From Antedon bifida (lineage: Eukaryota > Echinodermata > Crinoidea > Comatulida > Antedonidae), in NCBI GenBank assembly GCA_963402885.1, contig OY727096.1:10583820-10647819 (forward strand): 64,000 nucleotides of DNA. Direction: 5' to 3'. Below, piece by piece: positions 55,094-64,000 of this stretch (its first letter is position 1; every line of letters begins with the position of its first letter). Made by a program: the position numbers and the translations under genes. Below the pieces are notes generated by a model, which did no database searches, had not been told where the DNA came from, and worked only from the letters and a program-made list of their open reading frames with translations.

Positions 55094-57375
55094 AATATTA
55101 TGTTGTTCACAAACTTGTTCCAGGTCGTTGATTATTTTAAACAATACATCTGAATGTATATAGTATGCTGGTGTTTGTTTAGTAGGGTTAGCACACTGAT
55201 TCTTCATTGTTACAAAAAGAAAGTATATAGATGTATAAAAGAGCTTATTGGTTGGTGCTTCTACAAAACAATAAAAGTGTTTTTTTTTTCTTTTAAAAAG
55301 GCTAATTAATTGCAATACACCAACCGATGTTGACTAATATTTTTAAGAAGCAGTGCATGCAAATATGCCAACAACATTTTGATAAGCAACGCTAACAGTT
55401 GACATATTACATATTTTGCAATATTGTAGCATTGGTTGGGATATGCTATAAATTACAGATGTTCTGCACTGTATCATTTCTAGGCATTACCGTAAAAAAG
55501 GATTTCTTTTATAAAAGAAAACAATGTTGTGACAATGTAGCTGTATGGGTTTACTTGTTTACGCTATTTCCTTTCAAATTACATAAAATAATACATTTAG
55601 AAATCAGGTTTTTCTAGATTAAAAATAATTATGAACTAAACTTTTAATGGTAATACTAACTCGCATGTTCATATATTGAGTTAACCTAACAAATAATGGT
55701 AAATGACAATGAATCAAATATATCCCTGAGGGGAAACACAGACAAATATCCACAATAATATTATTGTGTTGGATATATTGTGTTGGATACCTTAGACCTA
55801 CTTCTGTGTTTGTTTTGCAGCACAATAAAATTTATATTTTCTCGTCGTATTTCCTCAATTTCAAAACAATACACGATTGTATTGTATTTTTATATGGTTA
55901 AAAGCTTTATAGGCCTAGATATAAAAGATTATATCTAATTCATGTTCGAAATAAGTGGCTGGATTGGGAAGTCCCCAAAATAATGATGACGCTAAGTTTG
56001 ATATTATTGTGTTGGGTACCTTAGACCTACTTCTGTGTTTGTTTTCCAGCACAATAAAATACATCTCATATTTTCTAGTCGTATTTCCTCAATTTCAAAA
56101 TAATACACGATTGTATTGTATTTTCATATGGTTAAAAGCTTTATAGATATAAAAGATTATATCTAATTCATGTTCGAAATAGGTGGCTAGATTGGGAAGT
56201 CCCTCAAAAAATGACGACGCTTAGTTTGGATAGTAAATAATAAACTCTTCCTTTTCCTGATTTAGTTCAATCAAAGATATGTTAATAACGTGATAAAAAT
56301 ACTGAAGTTAAACCGATTTTTGCCAATACCGGGTTTATTGTAATATCAACTTAAAATGATGCTTTTCTAAAACTTTTTCTTTAAAATAATCATTAATCGA
56401 GTAATATTTAAGTTGTTGTACAATTCATTTCTAGAACTAAGACTTCGGAGGACAACTGAAATATCAGTATGTAATTGCGCTCCTTGATACCGGAATGTAA
56501 AACTAAAAAAAGAGCTTATCATACAAAAATTAATTAAAAACTGAGTAAAAATAGACGTTACATTTTTAAATATTATAATTGTTTTGGTTATTTCTGTGGT
56601 TGTTGTTGTTATTATTATTGTTATTGTTGTTATTATGTTTTTTGGTATTCAGTGACAACATTAATCAAAACCTACCAATTATTTACAGTAAGTAAACTAT
56701 TATTCAAATTAGTTTTCTTTACAATTCTCAAGTTTAATTAAGTGCTTAAAACTGAAGCTTAACTTAACTTAGAAATTAGTTATGTGAAAAAACCCTGAAG
56801 TTATAACATAATAATAAAATTGTATAAATAAAATAAACTGAGTCATAATATACGTAACTATTAATATGCTAAGCCTACAGTAGCAATACAAATACGACAA
56901 TAAAATTATTATCCTAAACTGAACCTACACAAATAACTATATTAGTTTGGCCATTCATCTAATAATCTAATGGTGTTACTTTAGTTAATCGTCTGGTTTT
57001 TTAAGTGAGTTAAAACTAACAAACTTTTCAAAAAAGACATATATTTTTATTGTATAATTAATTGTCGGTACTGTATCCTGTAGTATAAGAAATGTGTAAT
57101 ACAGAAATACATGAGTTAACCAATAACCTAACAAGATACAATAAACAGCGTGTGGTAAAATAAGTGAGGTGATGTACATCAAGTACGAGATTTTATACCA
57201 CTAAGAATCAAGTACTTATTCGTTCGTTTTGACCTTGGCATTAATTAAATCTTAAGCTACAATGTTCAACAACGTTAACTTGTTATTACAAAAAAGCGAT
57301 AATATTAACTCTAACTAATTTCATATTATAATATTTTCGTTATCATGTGATTGTTTCGGGTTATCATCATCATCA
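55094..57375. other. Spacer between gene C end and gene B start
   Basis: ~2.3 kb, the whole distance from C's stop codon to B's promoter. It holds the duplication at 55775-56230, and otherwise AT-rich sequence in which I see no exon. B's upstream control elements and C's 3' UTR must both fall here. Confidence 0.6.
55775..56230. repeat. Tandem duplication ~230 bp upstream of gene B
   Basis: Two units (about 55775-56001 and 56002-56230) share 'accttagacctacttctgtg', 'tttcctcaatttcaaaa' and 'ggttaaaagctttatag', and end 'gacgct.agtttg'. They differ at scattered bases and by a few small indels. Confidence 0.85.
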
Positions 57376-57452
57376 TCATGGATTCATAAGGAGTCTTAGC
57401 CCTCTCTCATGTCGACAGCTGCAGTCTGTTTTAAGTTTCTTAAACAAATCAA
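57376..57452 (-). pseudogene. Gene C terminal exon (cytoplasmic tail)
   Basis: Acceptor TTTTTCAG. It completes a valine codon, then DLFKKLKTDCSCRHERGLRL followed by LMNP and TGA at 57376-57378. Slightly longer than B's tail, with the same KKLKT core. Confidence 0.7.
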
Positions 57453-57581
57453 CTGAAAAAAAAAACGTATGTACGTAAACACTCTATTTTTTTCAAGAAA
57501 TGTACCATATTACGTGTAACTTACTGCGCATACATTACGTAGTCATTATAATAACATATACAATCAATGTCTTTTTCTTAC

Positions 57582-59293
57582 CAATTACGACTAGCATGAT
57601 AGAAACGTTCAGCATAATGAGAATGACAGGGGTTATCTTGTGAAGTAAACCAATGACGTCATCTTCATTGACACTCTGATCCATGTTTACGATCGCCCCA
57701 ATGGATAGATTGACAACGATGAAAACAAGCGTCAACAATTGAAATCTCTGCTCTGACTTCTCTTTCATTGGTTGAAGGTACAAATGCAATACAATAAAGA
57801 TGACGGTAAAAAACAGAGAGTATGACATGCTTGAGGACACGTCATCTTTTAAATTTGCAATAAGTGCCAACAGAGCCTTGTTGTACAGCTCAAATGATTC
57901 CCAAAACCAGAATTCATGTTTGTACTGTCCACAAAAAAACCTCACGCCAATCATCCATCCTTGATATTGGTTTTGTTCAAGCTGATTACAATGTATGTGT
58001 ATACAGTATATTATAAGAACTATAGCCAATGGAAAGCCAATAATGTATGTTAAAGCAACATAAACAAGTGTTTTGTTAATTTGATATGTAGATCCATCAT
58101 GTTTATCAAGATCAATTGAGTAGTCCGATGTTAATATTGTTTTATTTACTGTGCCGTCTGCTGTAACGTTGAATAAACGAATGGACCATGGTCCTACTGC
58201 CATGATGTTTGTACATATGTTTGCATATGTAAGGTAAAGAAGTAGCATTGACACAACGATACATTTATCTCGTATGCGGCTCTCAGTTATTGCTCCATGA
58301 CACTTATTCCAGAAAAAAATAAAAGTAAAATAAAGTAACTGGTAGACATAGTTATCACTATAAAAAAAGGTGTCGAAATGGCAATATGAAGTGACAAATA
58401 CGCATTCCAAGATTCAAGTAAACATCTAGGGCTTAGCATACAAATATATCTTATGACGTCAAAATATTCAAGTATTCTTCCAGCATATTCATAGTTTTTA
58501 GGCCAATGAATTTCGGTTACTTCTGATAGTATACCTAAAACCTGATAGAAATTAATAGCAATTTTAAGATATGTCACACATGAATCGAGTTTGGTTTGTC
58601 GCAGGTGGTCTGTATTCTTTTTTTGCAGTTTCCATATAAGACAAAGAACTCCAAATATTAAAATAATGACACCGATGAATGTAATAATAGTTGCTATAGC
58701 ACCATAGCATTTGTGACATTCGTTGAATAACTGATAATATCCTTTTGAACATGCCGCACAAAGCCAACCAGTGTATCCTTTGGCACAAGTGTCATTCAAT
58801 TCCAATCCAATGCTACAGCTCTTATTTCCTAGTGGACACAGGTGAATTTGTGGTAATGGACCTTTGTATATAACATCTTTTAGTTTGTTTGGATCGGCAA
58901 TAGGGAAACTTTCGCTTTGCATGTTCATAATAAATTCCGTGTACGCTGATAAACAAGAACTTTTGTTTTGTTCTTTATCTACTATACAATCACCAGAGAA
59001 ATCCCAAGACCACCAGTATCTCCTTGTAAGATTCAGATATCCGTCTTTACATGTAACACCCTGCGGGCAAGGCATGCACGGACCAAAGCGATCAGTTCGA
59101 TGGAAATTGTCAAGACAATAACAAGCATTAAGACTGGCATTTTTACTGGTTTTTGTTCCAGATGGACAAGTCTGATAATTGGTAATAGACGCCGCTCCTG
59201 CATGGTTTGAGAAACTTCCAATCGGACATTGTTGACAGGTTTCTTTATAGTCAGTTCTTCCAATAACTCCTCGTTTATCTTGATAGAAGCCAC
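57582..59293 (-). pseudogene. Gene C large exon: GCC2/GCC3 repeats + membrane domain, frameshift
   Basis: The first frame (59293 to ~58320) gives GFYQDKRGVI, CQQCPIGSFSNHAG, CMPCPQGVTCKDGY and RRYWWSWDF, then CAAC..GYYQLF and the first membrane segments. From about 58410 leftward a second frame continues with NKCHGAITESRIRDKCIVVS, SYSLFFTVIFIVLHLYLQPM and LLHKITPVILIMLNVS. The break is in 'tactttattttacttttatt' on the minus strand, eight bases longer than in B. B's TAA site is AAA here. One conserved cysteine of the GCC2/3 block (B: CQTCPSG) is tyrosine in C (YQTCPSG). Donor ATTG|GTAAG is conserved. Confidence 0.85.
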
Positions 59294-59337
59294 CTGTAAC
59301 AAATATTATTTAATGTTAAATGTATTACTCTTTGGTC

Positions 59338-59600
59338 CTAGCTTAACTGGAAACTGCGAACATTTGTATTTGACCCACATGTACCCACGGCAGCTAGCAG
59401 TGCAGAGCCTACCAAATCAGCACGCCGAAAGACGATCCTATCGATCTTTTAACGTGTCCTCTATGGGACCAACAGCTTTACATCCCATCCGAAGGACGAT
59501 GTAATGAGAGTAACACATCTTGCCTAAGGATGTAATCAATATGGTACCCGATAGGCTTGAACCCATGCTCATCACCTGCTTGTCCGATATTATTATTACA
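59338..59600. mobile_element. SINE-like dispersed repeat
   Basis: GC-richer block with 'tctatgggaccaacagcttt', 'acatcccatccgaaggacg' and, on the minus strand, a Pol III B-box-like GGGTTCAAGCC near 59550. The style is that of a tRNA-related SINE. No other copy is in this window, so identity is unproven. Confidence 0.35.
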
Positions 59601-61652
59601 CCATCTCACTCTGGTATATACAGCACAGTGAGCACGAAATTCAAATTGTGACAAAAGTCCAAAATGGTAAATGTGGCAATCCTAACTTTTTAATAATTAT
59701 GGTATTTGTAAGAAGACATCTTTTAAATTATATAAATCCAATAATAATTTTAAATTTTGTACATTTTAATAGTGTCTTATAACCATGAAAAATGGAAGAA
59801 ACCATGACATTTTACTTAAAATGAGCAACAAAAACAAAAGTTTTGTTAAATTCGCTGTTATTTTTTCTAGAAAAAACCAATGGATTTGACGCTGAATGAC
59901 AATTTTATCTGTTATTAACCGTATTAGGCAGTGAAAATAAAAATTTCCATTATTGCTTTATTTTGGGGTTAAATGTCACCAAATATAATAGGCTAAAAAT
60001 AATTTTTTTAAATAAATCTACTAAAACAATAGTTTAGATTGCCAGCGATTCACGCGTTAATTGTGTCATTAATATTTCGAGCAAAGTTTGAGCTTCACGT
60101 TAATACAAGTTTAACTCCGACAATCCACGACATTGCATATAGCAAGCGATTTAATGGTTTTAATGGTTTTTAATTTGTATAGCGCAAAATACAAATAGTC
60201 TCTATGTTCCTACACTGTACAGGCGCGGTTACGTTTGGCACACTATACTGTATACATTGACTCTGGTAGGCTGGTATGTCGTTTATATGAATGTCGTGTA
60301 TATTTTTTGTTAAAAGCAAATTTTGACTTTATTTCATATCTTGATAACATAAGGAATGAAAAAAAATATGTTGCCATTTTTTTCTAAAGAAATTTAAAGG
60401 ACCTAATTCAAGATGGCCGCCAACATTCAAATAACCCTATTTAAAACCAGAATATCACCAATAACACAAATTATGAATGTGGAACAAGTCCGTTTTGATG
60501 GTATTACACATTATACAATCTTAACTATGTAAAGCGATAATCTGTCGGCCATCTTGGATTTCAAAATGGCCGCCACTAAAAAATAAATTCTTTAAATAAT
60601 TGTTGTTGTTTGTACACAATGTTCTAAAATAGTCACTTCTCATAGGATTGTCTAAATATAAGGCCGTCTAAAGTTGTCAATGTTCTCTATTATAATAGAT
60701 ATATAATACTATGACTCTTGAATTACCTAATCGTTCAAAGTAGGAGTTGCAAAAGTATGGAAGAACTTACATTGATATCAAATATTCAGCAACAATTACT
60801 TCTAAATTATAGATCTCATTTCTTTTCATAAAAGTGAAACTTGTATTTCAATGTTTGTATCTCAGACAGGACCACAATATAAAACAAGTGTATTTATACC
60901 CGACTAGCAATTATTAAATTAGTTTAAAGCCTTCTCAGACCCCAGTGTCTCCCTATACTCACCAACCTCCACCCCTCTTCAATAACATCCAACACTCTTT
61001 TTTAAAAACAAATTCGTCCCAGGACAAATTTCAATTCAACTTTAGGGGTAGGGGTATACATAGCTATGATAGGCGCGGCATATGTTTTAAGTACGTTGTA
61101 AACTGTGTAAATGAATAGGTGTCATATTGGCTGATATATAATTTAGATACTGCGGCCCCCCAGTTCTTTCTCCTATCACCATCCCAGCCACAATAACCGA
61201 ACCTAACTCTTCCCATGGACAGTTCAAATGTAGTAATTTTTCTTAGTACAATTCCAATCACGTTATACTTCATTGCGCCAGTATTTCCGTCCCTCTTCCT
61301 CCATCCCAACACATCCCAGATACTGGGTGATTGTGTTTAAGATGTTTCCAGTACAAATTATGTTAGCCATCACTACCAACTCATAATCTCTCAGTGCCAG
61401 TTTTCAGATGTAGTATAAAAACAGTTTCGGTCATGGTGACAGGCCTACATCCCCACCCCCTTCACAGGGCTAATTAAAATACTTTATAACAATTTCCTAC
61501 CACACAGTTCTGGTCAATTTGATAGCCTACTACCTCTAGCCTAAGCTAAATTAAATTCCCGGTACAGTTGCGGTAATTTTGGTTACGTGCTGAAACAGAA
61601 CAAACATCGAAAGTGGGGAAAAGTGGGCCATTTTGAGCACATTTTGGCCCCT
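59601..61652. other. AT-rich region, probably intron of gene C
   Basis: No exon recognised. 'aagatggccgcc' and 'caaaatggccgcc' words near 60410 and 60565 belong to a repeat seen again at 63590 and 63720. Confidence 0.4.
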
Positions 61653-61812
61653 AATGCTTGGTTCCCACTATAGACGCAACACGACGTAACGCAACGTAAG
61701 GGATTTTACCAATCACAAGCGATGGATTTATTTGACGGTCGCTTGTCATTGGTCAACTGGTTTGCGTTGCGTCTACGTCCTTGCCTTGCGTCTTAGTGGG
61801 AACCAAGCTTAA
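61653..61812. mobile_element. Short MITE (copy 2)
   Basis: Inverted ends AATGCTTGGTTCCCACTA and, read inverted, TTAAGCTTGGTTCCCACTA enclose ~160 bp with 'gacgcaacacgacgtaacg' and 'gcgttgcgtctacg'. Its inverted ends are cleaner than those of the copy at 48833. Confidence 0.8.
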
Positions 61813-62560
61813 CTTGGATCCTAGATGGCGGATGATGTTCAAATGTAGTTTAGAACTTTCCCGGTACAATTCTGGTCATTTTGATACCCAATATGTAAGG
61901 TTATGTGCAGTAACAAAAATTTGTATAACGAACAAACAAACAAACGTACAAACTCTCTCACTTATAATATAGATTGTGAAATCCTGTATAAATATGGTGT
62001 TAAATAATAAATGCGTTATTGCCATGTAATTCAATGTCTGAACCTTCAGGGCCATGGTCACCAGTATGGTTGGTAAGTTTTCAACCTGTCAACTTTTGGC
62101 AGAAGCTTGAAGGAAAGATACAGCTCATTCACAAGCTTCATAGGCAGCATTAACTCCCACTTCTCATCTTCTACAATCTCAACCGATTTCACTAGATGTA
62201 CCATAAAGATGACCACCATTATACACTGGTTTGATGAGTGCACATGGTTGTGGTATAAAAACTCATGTACTAGGGAAGGACAAGATAATGCCTGGTGATG
62301 ACTCTTGCCCGAGATGAGTGGAGGTGGACAGAGATGACACCAAGAAGCAATTCTTATTTCGACCTGGTGAATTATATGGCTTTTTGACATGTAGCATTGT
62401 GAAAATAGTGTTAAGGCCAGTGCTTTTGTTGAAACTGAACTTGTATTACCTATACAACAGTGACACAAATATCTTAAATGGAAAACATCAATGCAGACAG
62501 AGAAAAAGATTCTAAGTGACGTATAATTTTGTTTGAAAAACGCTGATCATAAAGATAGTA
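61813..62560. other. Unassigned region with opposed open frames
   Basis: Minus-strand frame 62058-62468 (136 codons) overlaps plus-strand frames at 62107-62298 and 62318-62515. None resembles a family I know. The region may belong to the same decayed unit as 62560-62990. Confidence 0.3.
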
Positions 62561-62990
62561 ACTTGAATACAGAGAGTCGACGAAATCTAAATGATGTGGT
62601 TAATAAAATATCCCTATATATGTCAGAGACACGTACAAGACAACGATATCTGCACACATGGTACATGGTACACATGCTTTTATCAAATATTTCTTTGCTC
62701 ATGACCACCTGAACTATGGCCGGTTACTTCCGCTTTATCACTTCCAACAGATTACTGATATTGGAGTTTATGATCACTTTCAACAGATTACTGATATTGG
62801 AGTTTATGAGACGACATGTATGACAAAGGGACTTGCTGGATTTACATCAATTGATCAAGGTCATTGAGCATGGTATCATTGGAATAACACAAATTAATGA
62901 TTTCATCAGAGCTGGCAAATCTAGTTGATGAGTTTGAAAGCCAACAATTAAAGAGAGATGATATCTTGATTAATGAAGAATGCTGAAATT
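62560..62990 (+). pseudogene. Decayed fragment of an unidentified repeat-associated protein
   Basis: The plus strand reads SESRRNLNDVVNKISLYMSE, RTRQRYLHTWYMVHGTHAFI and KYFFAHDHLNYGRLLPLYHF, then a duplicated HFQQITDIGVYD / HFQQITDIGVYE and GLAGFTSIDQGH before a stop. A shifted frame then gives EHGIIGITQINDFIRAGKSS. The W..YL-to-FFA.D..NYARLLP.Y pattern, followed by a GIIGIT block, recalls a multi-copy family common in marine invertebrate genomes that I cannot name. Stops and the frame change make this copy dead. Confidence 0.45.
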
Positions 62991-63501
62991 CTCACAGAGG
63001 TGTTTGTTAGCCATGGCATGTTTGAGGCATTGGTAAAAGTTTTGTAGAAGGCAAACTGTCTATGGGATCCTAAGAAAAGGACGATTATTGGCAAAAATAT
63101 ATATATGACGGTGAATACAGGTGATAAACTTATCAAAGTAAAAGAGGACTCCTATAGAGATTATTTGTCGTATCACATAGTCAGCTGTTACAGTACTGTA
63201 TATAAGAAAGTATGAGCATTTGGGGGTGAAATGAGGTATTGCAGTACTTTTTCTGATTTGTTTCTGAACAAGCTTGTTGTGATCACAGATCAGTCTGTTG
63301 AAGTTTGATGGATACAATAGTAGAGAACGAAGGAAGGTCAACTTACTATATCGCATTTAAGACAGCTCACTGATTAGAAATATTTCATTTGGCAGAGTTA
63401 GTTGTCATTTAACTGAAGAAGTTTATGATATGTTTTAATATGAAGAAGTGTACTATACTGTAGACCTTCTGATGGTCAACATTTTGTGTTAATCACCATG
63501 T

Positions 63502-63760
63502 TGTTGTCATAGGCATATCATTTTGTGTCATTTTAATCTAATCTTAATTTAACTTACACACGTTTTAATAAGAAATTTAACCCATTTTTAAAAAATGGTG
63601 GCCATTTTGAAATTCAAAATGGCCACCATTTTGTTGTTGTTATAGGCCTATCATTTTATGTTATTTCAATCAATTTCATAACTTGCACATGTTTTAATAA
63701 GAAATTTAATCCATTTTTTTAAAATGGCGGCCATTTTGAAATTCAAAATGTCAAAATACT
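63502..63760. repeat. ~130 bp tandem repeat with GGCCATTTTG palindromes
   Basis: Two units (about 63502-63632 and 63634-63760) share 'gttgttgt.ataggc.tatca', 'gttttaataagaaatttaa' and 'ggccattttgaaattcaaaa'. The first contains a near-perfect 41 bp palindrome at 63592-63632 built on AAAATGGTGGCCATTTTG. Confidence 0.75.
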
Positions 63761-64000
63761 GATGAATATAGGTTTATAATAATTTTTATATAGCAGAGAA
63801 CCCATATGGCTTTAATTTTAACCTAAAATATTATTCATAATGGGTGTTACTTTGTCCAATATGGTACATTTATTGGATATTTTACGTATTGACGGCCATC
63901 TTGGATTTGACACCCTTAAGCTTTTTCAAAAAAATGGCAACATATTTTTTTTATTACTTTACATCCTAAAGACACTAAATCAGCTGGAATTTTGCTTTTA

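Larger units (their letters stand above)
57376..59293 (-). pseudogene. Gene C: 3' part of a third LRR/GCC2-3/multi-TM receptor, frameshifted
   Basis: Only the last two exons lie in the window, 57582-59293 and 57376-57452. They are strongly similar to gene B's. The large exon is 1712 bp against 1698 in B. The difference includes ~8 extra bases in a T-rich stretch at about 58311-58338 that throw the membrane domain out of frame. The phase 1 acceptor at 59293 (TTGTTACAG) shows more exons upstream. I find none in the ~4.7 kb to the window edge, so the next intron is long. The frameshift could be real or a homopolymer error, so pseudogene status is less certain than for B. Confidence 0.7.

Noticed and set aside
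59033..59302. 89-codon minus-strand frame at the start of the gene C exon
   Set aside because: It is out of frame with the cysteine-rich GCC2/3 reading that matches gene B.
1..64000. CRISPR array, rRNA genes, bacterial operons or recent bacterial transfer
   Set aside because: No regular spacer-repeat array, rRNA-like sequence or operon-like run of frames was seen. The tandem repeats present are minisatellites or segmental duplications.

Overview
This window is AT-rich, intron-rich animal DNA with few genes and many repeats. It most likely comes from a marine invertebrate deuterostome such as an echinoderm. That is inferred from single-repeat exons with GT-AG introns, CR1/L2-like, Penelope-like and Ty3-like retroelements, tRNA-derived SINEs, and scattered TAGGCCTA-type words. 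There are no bacterial operons, CRISPR arrays or rRNA genes.

The host content is a head-to-tail family of paralogous receptor genes, all on the minus strand. Gene A (first exon 9794-9993) runs left out of the window. Gene B starts at 55026 and ends at 23414. Gene C enters from the right and ends at 57376. The combined product has a signal peptide, an LRR N-cap, about 16 leucine-rich repeats encoded mostly one per exon, a cysteine-rich GCC2/GCC3 (Eph-receptor-like) ectodomain, about eight membrane segments and a very short cytoplasmic tail. A and B share exon sizes, intron phase and a TATA-like promoter about 60 bases before the ATG. B and C share the GCC2/3-membrane exon and a small terminal exon. 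B carries three disabling lesions and C carries a frameshift, so B is probably and C possibly a pseudogene. A shows only one weak splice donor in the part visible here. I do not recognise a named family for the full architecture.

Mobile DNA fills the rest. Between A and B lie an apparently intact minus-strand LINE (12.7-16.1 kb, 982-residue endonuclease/reverse transcriptase) and a decayed plus-strand LINE (18.2-21.3 kb, ending in poly(A)). One intron of B holds a 12.2 kb segment (28453-40646) bounded by ~250 bp inverted repeats and TA dinucleotides. Inside that segment is a full-length LTR retrotransposon (30045-37087) with two 815 bp LTRs in which I saw no difference and one 1655-codon gag-pol frame. 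Another intron of B, only 89 bp long in A, has grown to 6.2 kb through a TTAA-flanked long-inverted-repeat element (with a pogo/Tigger-like MITE nested in it), another MITE and tandem duplications. The right end (59.3-64 kb) holds repeats and a decayed fragment of an unidentified protein family.
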